Part shown: piece by piece, positions 4,825-11,680 of the stretch
How the letters are laid out: each line of letters begins with the position of its first letter
Position numbering within the stretch: position 1 is the first letter of the stretch
DNA from: Planctomycetota bacterium
Lineage (GTDB): Bacteria; Planctomycetota; UBA1135; UBA2386
Reading direction: 5' to 3'
NCBI GenBank assembly: GCA_003235605.1
Contig: QJVU01000702.1
Location: forward strand, 1-11,680
DNA length: 11,680 nt
Program-made: the position numbers and the translations under genes
The notes under the pieces: model-generated
Seen by the model: the letters and a program-made list of their open reading frames with translations, nothing else
Told to the model about the DNA's origin: nothing
The model's database searches: none

Positions 4825-6030
4825 CACATCCACACCGCCGGTGAGGCGCAGGGCGCCCGGGGTGTTGCTGCCCAGCCCCTGGAAGGTCGCGCTCAGACCC
4901 TTCAGTCCGGCGCTGTTGGGGATCTGCAGCGGCGTCGTCTGCAGGCAGGTGTTGCTGGCCGGCGCCTGGTTGACGATCGCCATGGCTGCGGGGTTCAGCA
5001 CGAACGGACCGAACACCGTGTTCAGCGGAGGATTGCGCAGGCCCACCGCCAGCACGGCGGCGCCGGGCTTGACCAGCGCCTGCATGGTGAACTTGCTCCC
5101 CAGGGTGGTGCTGCCGGTCAACCACAACTCGGTCTGCTCGATGTCGTGCGTGATCTGGGACAGGTAGGGCTCCCCGCGGGCTGTGGGACCCAGGACGTTC
5201 TCGAGACCGGTGGTGTCGTTCTTGACGTAGGTATCCATGAAGCCCACCAGCACCGACATGGAGCGGTCGAAGATCGCCTGGTCCGTGGTGTTGTTGATCG
5301 CGGTGCCTGCCACGTTGCTGTGGCCGCCGCTGCTGTTGAAGAGGTACATCGTCTTCAACTTCCGGTACGCGGTGGCCTGGTCATAGAAGGCCTTGCCCTG
5401 GCTCCAGGCCACGGTGGTGTCCCCCTGGCCGTGCACGATCGTCAGGGGCACCGTCACCTTGGGGGCGTAGCTCTTCGGGTAGTCACGGTTGAACAACAGC
5501 TTGAGGTCCCACGGCGCAAGGGACACGCCGGCCAGGTAGCCGGGGTTGCTGGCCAGGACCCGCACCGTGGTGCCACCGCCCATGGAATGGCCGGCAAGAC
5601 CGACCCGTTTCGGATCCAGGGCTCCCTTGAAGAAGCCACTGCTGTTGGCGTTCTCCGAAGCCACCACGCTGTACTGGGCGATCCCGTCGGCTGCCTGGCC
5701 ATCCGGGTTCAGGCTCTGGGTGTCGTTGATCACCACCACGTAGCCCCGGGCGGCAATGTAGTCCGCGGCCCGGGTGTAGCTGCTCGCTGCCACGGTGAAG
5801 CCCTGCAGGAACACCACCACGGGCCAACCCCCGCTGATGGTCTTGAGCGTGGCGTTCTTGCCGCTAGAGGTGGCCGGGTAGTGGACCTGCACCGCCAGGC
5901 TGGATGAACCGCTGGAAGTTGGGTTCTTGAAGCTGGTGGTGACGTAGCCGACCTTCTCGAGCTGGGCCGCGGCAGGCGAGACCGCCAGCAGCAAGGCTGC
6001 CAGCGCGAGGCGGTTCATCCGATGACGCAT
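4813..6030 (-). CDS. Secreted PETase/cutinase-like alpha/beta hydrolase with C-terminal accessory domain
   Basis: A 405-residue exported esterase-type hydrolase. Residues 1-22 are a signal peptide (basic start, LALAALLLAV core, AAA before Q23). The alpha/beta hydrolase domain (about 25-275) shows the nucleophile elbow GHSMGGG with S149, D204 in HGQGDTTV, and H237 in SGGHSN. Several surroundings match the PETase/polyester-hydrolase group: an oxyanion-loop QGFT (76-79), INDTQS, and APWD with W174 at the place of the substrate-stacking Trp of PETase. Substrate is unproven; lipids or other esters are possible. The only Cys in the mature part is in the tail, so catalytic-domain disulfides are absent. 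Residues about 300-405 form a beta-rich accessory module similar to the small secreted protein at 9465-9899. GGAG lies seven bases before the ATG. The gene diverges from the MFS transporter and converges on the protease. Confidence 0.9.
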   Translation of the reverse strand: MRHRMNRLALAALLLAVSPAAAQLEKVGYVTTSFKNPTSSGSSSLAVQVHYPATSSGKNATLKTISGGWPVVVFLQGFTVAASSYTRAADYIAARGYVVVINDTQSLNPDGQAADGIAQYSVVASENANSSGFFKGALDPKRVGLAGHSMGGGTTVRVLASNPGYLAGVSLAPWDLKLLFNRDYPKSYAPKVTVPLTIVHGQGDTTVAWSQGKAFYDQATAYRKLKTMYLFNSSGGHSNVAGTAINNTTDQAIFDRSMSVLVGFMDTYVKNDTTGLENVLGPTARGEPYLSQITHDIEQTELWLTGSTTLGSKFTMQALVKPGAAVLAVGLRNPPLNTVFGPFVLNPAAMAIVNQAPASNTCLQTTPLQIPNSAGLKGLSATFQGLGSNTPGALRLTGGVDVKIQ

Positions 6031-6103
6031 GGTGTTTCTCCGGGTGGCGAGAGTCTAACGTACCGAGCCAGGCCCCGTACCGGCTCCGCCCCGACAGCCA
6101 CCC
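6031..6103. promoter_or_regulatory. Short divergent intergenic region with paired CGTACCG sites
   Basis: These 73 bases separate the divergent hydrolase and MFS genes and must hold at least one promoter. The heptamer CGTACCG occurs at 6059-6065 and again at 6076-6082, 17 bases apart, and GAGCC/GGCTC (6065-6069 and 6082-6086) form a short inverted repeat. Either could bind a regulator, but both are short. GGAG on the - strand (6038-6041) is the hydrolase ribosome binding site. No convincing -35/-10 pair was found, and no Shine-Dalgarno precedes the MFS start. Confidence 0.3.
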
Positions 6104-7318
6104 ATGCGCCACCGGCCCCTGTCTCAAATCAGCCTCCTCGCCGCGGCGGAACTGTTGGCGATGACCTTGTGGTTCTCCGCCACCGCCACGCTGCCGGCGC
6201 TGCAGGCGGAGTGGCAACTCGATGCCACCGGCTCGGCCTGGCTGACCGCGGCGGTGCAGCTCGGGTTCGTGGCGGGAGCCCTGGCCTCGGCCTGGACCAA
6301 CATCCCCGACGTGTTCTCGCCGCGGCGGCTGTTCTGCTACTCCGCGCTCCTCGGCGCCGGTGCCAATCTGTGGCTGGCCTGGGGAGTGACGTCTCTGGGG
6401 CCGGCGCTGGGGCTGCGGTTCCTGACGGGCGTGTTCCTGGCAGGGGTCTACCCACCGGGAATGAAGATCGCGGCCGGCCACGTCCCGGGCTCGGCCCGGG
6501 GCGTCGCCATCGGCGTCCTGGTGGGCGCCTTGACCCTGGGGAGCGCAACACCGCAGCTGGTCGCAGGCCTGCTGGAACAGGACGGTCTCTCCTACCGGTG
6601 GGTGCTGAGCATCTCCAGCCTGCTGGCGGCGCTCGGCGGAATCACGGTGCGCCTGCTGGTGACGGATGGTCCCTACGCTGCGCCCACGGCGCCTTTTGAT
6701 CCCGCACAGATCGCGCGGGTGCTGAAGAACCGCGGCGTGTTCCTCACCAACCTGGGCTACTGCGGTCACATGTGGGAGCTCTATGCGATGTGGACCTGGC
6801 TGTTCACGTTCTTCGCAGCGTCCTTGGGTCCTCAGGGTCAACCCACCGCGCGGCTGCTCGCGTTCTTCGCCATCGGCGTGGCTGGTCTCGTGGGCGCGGT
6901 GCTGGGCGGCGCCGTGGCGGATCGCGCCGGGCGCACCATGGTGACGGCCGCGGCCATGGTGTTGTCGGGGACCTGTTGCGTTCTGAGCCCCGTCGTCTAT
7001 GGGGCGGCCCTGTGGGTGCTGGTGGGGTTCGGCCTCGTCTGGGGCGTGAGCGTGGTCGCCGACTCGGCGCAGTTCTCTGCGGCGGTCACCGAGCTGTCGG
7101 AACCCAGCTACCTCGGCACCGCCCTCGCCCTGCAGACCAGCATCGGTTTCGCCCTCACGATGATCACCATCTGGAGCCTGCCGCTGCTGGTGGAATGGCT
7201 GGGGGGCTGGCAGTACGTGTTCCTGGTCCTGGCTCCGGGCCCGATCCTGGGCTCGGTGGCGATGCTTCGCCTGCGCGGGCTACCGGAGGCGCGGCGGCTG
7301 GCCGGCGGACGGCGCTAG
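6104..7318 (+). CDS. Major facilitator superfamily (MFS) transporter
   Basis: A 404-residue integral membrane protein with about twelve hydrophobic helices in two halves of six, separated by a hydrophilic loop near residues 187-210. The conserved MFS loop motif appears as GGAVADRAGR at 268-277, between helices 8 and 9. The first half contains GVFLAGVYPPGMK (109-121), reminiscent of the nitrate/nitrite and cyanate-type MFS subgroups, but I cannot name the substrate. It would move small molecules across the cytoplasmic membrane using an ion gradient or facilitated diffusion. It starts at ATG 6104 with no visible Shine-Dalgarno; no better start exists downstream. It shares its upstream region with the divergent hydrolase, so uptake or export of a hydrolysis product is conceivable but unsupported. 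The C-terminus is a short Arg-rich tail. Confidence 0.9.
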   Translation: MRHRPLSQISLLAAAELLAMTLWFSATATLPALQAEWQLDATGSAWLTAAVQLGFVAGALASAWTNIPDVFSPRRLFCYSALLGAGANLWLAWGVTSLGPALGLRFLTGVFLAGVYPPGMKIAAGHVPGSARGVAIGVLVGALTLGSATPQLVAGLLEQDGLSYRWVLSISSLLAALGGITVRLLVTDGPYAAPTAPFDPAQIARVLKNRGVFLTNLGYCGHMWELYAMWTWLFTFFAASLGPQGQPTARLLAFFAIGVAGLVGAVLGGAVADRAGRTMVTAAAMVLSGTCCVLSPVVYGAALWVLVGFGLVWGVSVVADSAQFSAAVTELSEPSYLGTALALQTSIGFALTMITIWSLPLLVEWLGGWQYVFLVLAPGPILGSVAMLRLRGLPEARRLAGGRR

Positions 7319-7420
7319 CACCGGCACTCGAGAGCCAAGAGAGCATCCCCTGGGGCTCGCTGCGAGAAACCCTCAGGAGTACAAACACCGGAGGAGACAC
7401 CCTGCGGAGACCCCCTGCCA

Positions 7421-9304
7421 ATGCACGCTCGTTCCCGACTCGGATCCCTGCCTGTCCCGACCCTGCTGCTGGTCTGCTGTGTGGCTGCACAGATCCCGGC
7501 CCAGGTGGTATGGAAGCTCCCGAAGCGCGGAGCAGCCTTTTACAAGCGGGAGCGCACCGCACAGCCCAAGACCTTTGCCGGCAACTGCGGCTTCGACCGG
7601 ATGGAGTTGCCGCCGGTGCTGCTGCAGGGGGAGCTGGACGCGAACCAGCAATACCAGGAGATGGGGCCCGCTGACCTGCGGGACCTGCCGGCGTGGCTGG
7701 CCCTCGACCTGCGCAAGGCCGACGGTGGAGCACCCGTGAAGTTGAGCATCGATACGCTGCGCGGTCTGGGAACGGTGGAGATCAGCGGCAAGACCTCGGC
7801 GGTGAGCGATGCCGGCGAGCAGACGCTGGAGCTCACGTTCCGGACCACCAGGGTCTCGAAGGGACCGTTCGGCGCCAAGGTGAGCGGCACGACCCGGATT
7901 CGCCGCACCCTGGACGTTGCCAGGGGGGTGATATCGAGCTTCGCCACCGAGCTCCATGCGAAGTTCACCCGTCGGCGGGAAGACCAGGACACCGGCGGCA
8001 TGCCGGGTGTCGGCGGAATCCTGGCGGAGGTGTCCATCCAGGACAAGTGGTCGTTCGACAGGATCGAGAAGAACCGCGAGCCGGCTTTCCGGGAGAGGGT
8101 CGTCGCCACCATCCGGCACGGTGCCGAGCGGATCAAGTCACGGCTGGAGGCAGCTGGCAAGGGCTCGGGCCTGACGGACATGATGCCCATGGAGGTGAAC
8201 TGCAGCGCCGGCGAGCTTGCGCTCTGTCTCCTCACCCTGGTCAAGGCCGAGGTGGATCGCAGGGATCCCGCGCTGGTGGCGGGCTTCGACCGTCTGCGGA
8301 AGCGGGTGATGGGCGACACCTATTCCCTGGGGGTGTCGCTGATGGCGATGGAAGCCCTGTATGCGCCGACGAACGAGCGTGAGGACCTCATCGCGGGGCG
8401 GATCCAGGCGCCGAGGCCGCGCAAGGTGCCCCCCGAGGATCTCGCCCTGATGAAGGAATGGACCAAGCGGCTGTTGGAGAACAAGGACCGCAGCGTGAAG
8501 TCACCCTACCTGCTGCGGTTTCACTACCAGGGCTCCAACACGTACGACAACTCCAACACCCAGTACGCGATCCTGGGCCTCTACTCGGCGTACCTCTGCG
8601 GCGTACCGATTCCCGGCTCGGTGTGGCATTCGAATGCCGCCCATTGGCTGGAGCAGCAGACCCCGGACGGCAAGGGCGGCATCGAGCTCACCCTGACCAG
8701 CCACCAGGACTACGCCAAGATCCGTCAGGCCGAGGCCCAGGCAGAGCGCGCGGGCCAGGGAACCCGGTCGGCACGCGGCGGGCGCAGGACGACCACGGGC
8801 GGCATCCGGGCGGCGGGTTGGTACTACATCAAGGCCGAACCGAACCTGAAGCTGCAGTTTCCCGAGCCCCCGACAGCCAGCATGACCACGGCCGGCCTCA
8901 CGGGCATCGCTCTCTGCAACGCGGTCATGAGCGGCGGCGGCAAGGACAAGAAGGGAGGGAAGATCAAGCGAGGGGCCAAGCCCGTGCAGGGCAAGCTGGC
9001 GCGCGCGCGGGACGCGGGCTTCGCCTGGCTGCTGCGCAACTTCTCGGTGCGCACCAACCGCTACAGCAACATCGGCTGGTACTACTACTACATGTACGGC
9101 CTGGAGCGGGTCTGCGAGCTGAGCCAGATCGCCCTGATCGGCGAGCGCGACTGGTACTTCGAGGGGGCCACCGTGCTGGTGGAGATGGCTGGCAGCGGTA
9201 CCTCAGGGCATTTCAACGGCGCCGATCTGGCCGGGGACTGCTTCGCGATCCTGTTCCTGAAGCTGGCATCGCCACCCCTGCCGGTGGTCACCGGCCGCAG
9301 GTAG
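7421..9304 (+). CDS. Secreted protein with prenyltransferase/squalene-cyclase-like alpha-toroid repeats
   Basis: A 627-residue exported protein. Residues 1-28 are a signal peptide (PVPTLLLVCCVAA core). Residues about 55-215 are beta-rich, with a repeated strand pattern and no recognised motif. From about 240 to 617 the protein is helical, with features of the alpha/alpha-toroid fold of prenyltransferases and squalene cyclases, such as DNSNTQYAILGL (376-387), SMTTAGLTGIALC (487-499), the aromatic run WYYYYMYGLERV (553-564) and DCFAILFLKLA (606-616). The cyclase DxDD acid motif is not present, so enzymatic cyclisation is unlikely; a binding or scaffold role outside the cell is inferred. A Lys/Gly-rich loop at about 505-522 interrupts the repeats. 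GGAG lies 11 bases before the ATG, and another GGAGGAG-like stretch sits further upstream (7390-7396). I know similar proteins from planctomycetes, all without established function. Confidence 0.82.
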   Translation: MHARSRLGSLPVPTLLLVCCVAAQIPAQVVWKLPKRGAAFYKRERTAQPKTFAGNCGFDRMELPPVLLQGELDANQQYQEMGPADLRDLPAWLALDLRKADGGAPVKLSIDTLRGLGTVEISGKTSAVSDAGEQTLELTFRTTRVSKGPFGAKVSGTTRIRRTLDVARGVISSFATELHAKFTRRREDQDTGGMPGVGGILAEVSIQDKWSFDRIEKNREPAFRERVVATIRHGAERIKSRLEAAGKGSGLTDMMPMEVNCSAGELALCLLTLVKAEVDRRDPALVAGFDRLRKRVMGDTYSLGVSLMAMEALYAPTNEREDLIAGRIQAPRPRKVPPEDLALMKEWTKRLLENKDRSVKSPYLLRFHYQGSNTYDNSNTQYAILGLYSAYLCGVPIPGSVWHSNAAHWLEQQTPDGKGGIELTLTSHQDYAKIRQAEAQAERAGQGTRSARGGRRTTTGGIRAAGWYYIKAEPNLKLQFPEPPTASMTTAGLTGIALCNAVMSGGGKDKKGGKIKRGAKPVQGKLARARDAGFAWLLRNFSVRTNRYSNIGWYYYYMYGLERVCELSQIALIGERDWYFEGATVLVEMAGSGTSGHFNGADLAGDCFAILFLKLASPPLPVVTGRR

Positions 9305-9464
9305 GTCTGCGCGACTTTTGTCCGTGGAGGTGAAGAACACCGGGTCAAGTTGGGCAGGAGTTTCTCCGCGTTCGCCGCTCCCCTGGTTGCGGACCCGCCG
9401 CGAAGGGACCATGCTGTCTCCTTCCCCCATTCCAGTCACGCGACGCTTCCGCCACTACCCAGCC

Positions 9465-9899
9465 ATGAAGCTCATTCCCCTGACGGTCGCCAGTGTCCTG
9501 GCGCTCACCCTTGCCGCGAACTCCCAGGTGTTCTCCGATGTCCGCGCCTACGGCGCGAGCTGCGGCAACATCCAGATCCTGCCGGGCCACGCGCTGATCG
9601 GCCAGAACTGGGTCGTCACCACCAAGAGCAAGGACGCCACCAGTGGTTTCTACGCCCTTGGTCTCAACCGCGCCAACCTCAACATCGGCGCCGGCTGCAG
9701 CATCTACGTCCAGCCCCTGGCGGTGTTCGGGTGGGCGAGCAAGACCGCCGGCACCAGCACGCTGACGTTCCCGGTGCCCAACAACACGGCGCTCTTGAAG
9801 TTCCAGTTCCTGATCCAGACTTCGGCAAAGAACACCACCGAGCACGCCCTCTCCCAGGGCATCGAGATCACCGTCGGCAACAAGAAGCCCGAGGAGTAG
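9465..9899 (+). CDS. Small secreted protein with the same beta-rich module as the hydrolase tail
   Basis: A 144-residue exported protein. A standard signal peptide covers residues 1-20 (LTVASVLALTLAANS, cleavage before Q21). The mature part is one beta-rich domain with two Cys (33 and 78) that could form a disulfide. Blocks LPGHALIGQNW (39-49), YALGLNRANLNIGAGC (63-78), VQPL and FPVPNNTALL (102-111) correspond in order and spacing to blocks in residues 300-405 of the hydrolase at 4813-6030. I associate this module with planctomycete extracellular proteins, where it sits alone or at C-termini; its function is unknown, and surface binding is a guess. The start at 9465 is chosen for the signal peptide; ATG 9411 in frame has AAGGG only three bases upstream and would add an 18-residue basic extension. 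The gene ends 24 bases before a convergent gene. Confidence 0.78.
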   Translation: MKLIPLTVASVLALTLAANSQVFSDVRAYGASCGNIQILPGHALIGQNWVVTTKSKDATSGFYALGLNRANLNIGAGCSIYVQPLAVFGWASKTAGTSTLTFPVPNNTALLKFQFLIQTSAKNTTEHALSQGIEITVGNKKPEE

Positions 9900-9918
9900 T
9901 CCCTACCGGATACGGGTG

Positions 9919-9932
9919 CCGCGCTAGCGCGG
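9919..9932. repeat. Perfect 14-bp palindrome over the lipoprotein stop codon
   Basis: CCGCGCTAGCGCGG is its own reverse complement. It lies between two convergent genes and contains the CTA that is the - strand stop codon (9924-9926). As RNA it has no room for a loop unless the centre opens and no T-run follows, so a terminator role is weak; a simple GC-rich coincidence is possible. Confidence 0.6.
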
Positions 9933-10970
9933 GGGCTTGGCCGACAAGGAGTAGCCAAGTCCCACCCGCTTGGTGGAGACGATCTCCTCGCCCCGGAACA
10001 TGAAGTAGTAGTAGTCGGTCCGCGGTCGCCCCTTGTCCTCCTTGAGGCGGACCCGGACGCGCACGCTCCAGCCCCAGGCCAGTTCGGACGAGCCCTGCAC
10101 GCGACCCCAGGTCCGGCTGGGTTCGTAGATAGTGATGTCAGGCTTGTGGGGGTTGCCCTTGCCGCGCTTGTCGTGGTGCTTCAAGACCCCGGCCAGATAG
10201 CCACGGATGATCTGCTCGGCGTTCTTCGGGGGTGGACCGCAGTCTGCGACCTCACGCTCCTTGTCGGTGGGACGCGTGGTCATCACCTTCCATTCGCGGT
10301 TGCGCTCGACAAGCTTGCGCGCGGCCTCCGCCTGCCGCTCCCGGTCCTGCCTCGCCAGCTCCCTCTGGTGGCGCTTGCGCTCCAGCTCCTCCTGGAGCCT
10401 GCGCCTGCGCTCCAGCTCCTTCTCGTGCTGCTCGGCAATGACGCGCTCCTGGGCTTCGATCCTGCGGCGCTGCTCGTCCAGCTGATGCTGCATCTCCCGC
10501 TGCCGATGGATCAGGGCCAGGTTGTTGTCGATGGCGACAAGATCCCGACGGTGCCACGCCAGCTGGGTGGCCGCGCCCACGAGCGCCCCGCGGACAGCAT
10601 GGGCGACGATCGCAAAGCCGTGCTTGCGGCCGTGGATGATGTAGCCGAGCTCCTCCCCGACAACCGGCGCCAGCCCGGGGCCCGATCGGGTGATGACCCT
10701 GACGGTGACGTGCCAGCCATGGACGGCAACCCCGCCGGGGTCGGTGATCCGCAGGCGAACCGGCGCGGAGCACCGCAGCTCGATGTTTGCGTTGCCGCCA
10801 CACTCTGCGCGCACCAGCTCCTCGATGATCTGCGGCGACGGCCGCGGACCGCACAGTGTGACCAGGCTGGGCGGCGAGTACCTCGCGGTTCCGTCACCGC
10901 GGGCGACGACGATGCAGCCTGCCTGACAAAGCGAGAGACCCAACAGGCCCAAAGCCAGCTTCATGCCCAT
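9924..10970 (-). CDS. Predicted lipoprotein with central coiled coil, unrecognised family
   Basis: A 348-residue envelope protein. Residues 1-18 are a signal peptide (LALGLLGLSL core) ending in QAGC, predicting lipidation at C19. Four further Cys (40, 57, 67 and 244) could pair. Residues about 60-125 are beta-rich (ELRCSAPVRLRITDPGG). Residues 153-225 are strongly charged with Glu/Arg/Gln heptads such as EKELERRRRLQEELERKR (183-200), a long alpha-helical coiled coil. The C-terminal part (250-348) is beta-rich with aromatic strands such as DYYYFMFRGEE (319-329). I do not recognise the family. A spacer or scaffold role between membrane and wall or periplasm would suit the architecture, but is inference. 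The ATG at 10970 has AGAGG five bases upstream; ATG 10964 is the alternative. It lies 90 bases behind the gene at the right edge on the same strand, so one transcript is possible. Confidence 0.78.
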   Translation of the reverse strand: MGMKLALGLLGLSLCQAGCIVVARGDGTARYSPPSLVTLCGPRPSPQIIEELVRAECGGNANIELRCSAPVRLRITDPGGVAVHGWHVTVRVITRSGPGLAPVVGEELGYIIHGRKHGFAIVAHAVRGALVGAATQLAWHRRDLVAIDNNLALIHRQREMQHQLDEQRRRIEAQERVIAEQHEKELERRRRLQEELERKRHQRELARQDRERQAEAARKLVERNREWKVMTTRPTDKEREVADCGPPPKNAEQIIRGYLAGVLKHHDKRGKGNPHKPDITIYEPSRTWGRVQGSSELAWGWSVRVRVRLKEDKGRPRTDYYYFMFRGEEIVSTKRVGLGYSLSAKPPR

Positions 10971-11060
10971 GTCGGCCTCTTCGACCGCAGCGCGGGCGCC
11001 CTTGACGTGCGGCCCCAGGCGGCCATGGCACGGAGGCGACGGAGGTAGCAGACTCCGTGT

Positions 11061-11680
11061 CTACAGCTGCCAGCGGGCGGAGCCCTTGGGTGGGACCTCG
11101 CGCTCCACCTCGATGGTGCCCAGTCTGGGTCCCTCCACCCGCACCCGGTAGCGCCCAGGCTCGAATGTGCCCACGGCCAGCCTGCCCCCCGTGGAGCGGA
11201 GGAAGGCTTCCAGGTCGCGGGGGACCACGACGCGGCCGCTGCGGATGAGGACGCCGTCGCCCCGCCAGATCGAGTAGCGCAGCACCTCGCCGGCGTGGTC
11301 CGCGGCGGACTTGCCGAGCTCCAGGAAAGCCGGGATGCCTGGAGGCAGGCTCACGGTCACCTCGCGTTCTGCGCCGCTGTCGATGTCGATGAGCTCGGAC
11401 ACCCTGGCGGCGCTCTTGGGCGCGTCGACGTTGACCCGGTAGCTGCCGCCAGGGATGCCACGGAGGGTGACGGTGCCGTCCGGTTCGGTGAGGGCGCGGT
11501 GGAAGAGGTCCACTGGTGTGCCGTCGGCGGCAAGCAGCGTCACCAGGGCATTTGCTTTCGGGCCGGTGGCATCGGTGACTTTCACCAGGATCGTGCCGCC
11601 CTTCTCGATCTGCAGGGCCAGACCGTCGCAGTGCTCGCCCTCCCGTAGCCGGATGCTCCTGAGTTGACCGCTCTGACCCC
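11061..11680 (-). CDS. C-terminal part of a protein with carboxypeptidase-regulatory-like domains (5' end outside window)
   Basis: The - strand frame is open from the right edge to TAG at 11061-11063, giving 205 visible residues; the GTG at 11585 is internal to this frame and not a believable start, since coding continues without stop to 11680. Visible residues 27-92 (from GGTILVKVTDATG to the segment GGSYRVNV) match the carboxypeptidase-regulatory-like/transthyretin-like beta-sandwich pattern: a strand, a variable loop with a TEPDGTVTLRGIPGG turn, and a final YRVNV strand. A second, less clear segment ends in EPGRYRVRVEG. Such domains occur in extracellular or periplasmic proteins of many bacteria, planctomycetes included, usually in large multidomain proteins. 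No catalytic motif is visible in this part. It precedes the coiled-coil lipoprotein gene in transcription order. Confidence 0.75.
   Translation of the reverse strand, partial: GQSGQLRSIRLREGEHCDGLALQIEKGGTILVKVTDATGPKANALVTLLAADGTPVDLFHRALTEPDGTVTLRGIPGGSYRVNVDAPKSAARVSELIDIDSGAEREVTVSLPPGIPAFLELGKSAADHAGEVLRYSIWRGDGVLIRSGRVVVPRDLEAFLRSTGGRLAVGTFEPGRYRVRVEGPRLGTIEVEREVPPKGSARWQL

Noticed and set aside
4774..5907. 377-codon + strand frame opposite the hydrolase
   Set aside because: It is antisense to a protein with signal peptide, catalytic triad and ribosome binding site; composition is typical of a shadow frame.
5864..6841. 325-codon - strand frame across the divergent gap and the MFS gene
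   Set aside because: It runs through the hydrolase start and opposite transmembrane codons; Gln/Arg/Gly-rich shadow without a motif.
7344..7361. Short inverted repeat around CCCCTGGGG in the gap before the toroid gene, considered as a terminator
   Set aside because: The stem is short and no T-run follows, so termination is not supported.
6772..7674. 300-codon + strand frame bridging the MFS gene and the toroid protein gene
   Set aside because: It overlaps two well-supported genes in another frame and has a Gly/Arg-rich shadow composition.

Overview
The window is GC-rich (roughly 65-70% in most genes) and reads as a chromosomal segment of an environmental bacterium. Planctomycetota is the most likely source. 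Three things suggest this: secreted proteins carrying a C-terminal beta-rich module that I associate with that phylum, a large secreted alpha/alpha-toroid (prenyltransferase/squalene-cyclase fold) protein, and weak or absent Shine-Dalgarno sequences before several genes. The assignment is inference; no rRNA or marker gene is present. No tRNA, CRISPR array, insertion sequence or phage gene was found.

Left part (1-3698, all + strand): the tail of an unrecognised gene of lower GC, then an XPB-type superfamily 2 helicase and, 48 bases later in the same reading frame, a DUF790/Bax1-type nuclease. These two families are a known partner pair: in archaea XPB and Bax1 form a helicase-nuclease complex acting on branched or damaged DNA. 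The junction between them is an unusual array of six 13-bp units, each carrying a TGATG stop/start overlap, which ends on the base before the nuclease ATG. A small two-helix membrane protein follows, with a good ribosome binding site that fixes its GTG start.

Middle (3700-7318): a PDZ-less HtrA-like serine protease predicted to be a lipoprotein, whose signal peptide is built from five tandem 15-bp units. A convergent secreted alpha/beta hydrolase on the - strand resembles the PETase/cutinase group and has a C-terminal accessory domain. Divergent from it is a 12-helix MFS transporter. The convergent gap between protease and hydrolase holds a decayed 10-bp repeat and a 24-bp tandem duplication that copies the hydrolase stop codon region.

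Right part (7421-11680): a secreted 627-residue toroid-fold protein and a small secreted protein whose domain resembles the tail of the hydrolase, both on + strand. On the - strand are a coiled-coil lipoprotein and, at the right edge, the C-terminal part of a protein with carboxypeptidase-regulatory-like (beta-sandwich) segments.

How they work together: helicase and nuclease almost certainly act as one DNA-processing unit. The rest is mainly cell-envelope or exported machinery with no shared pathway that I can demonstrate. The most notable features are the XPB-Bax1 pair with its repeat junction, and the clustering of four unrelated tandem repeats at gene ends between 1969 and 4824.
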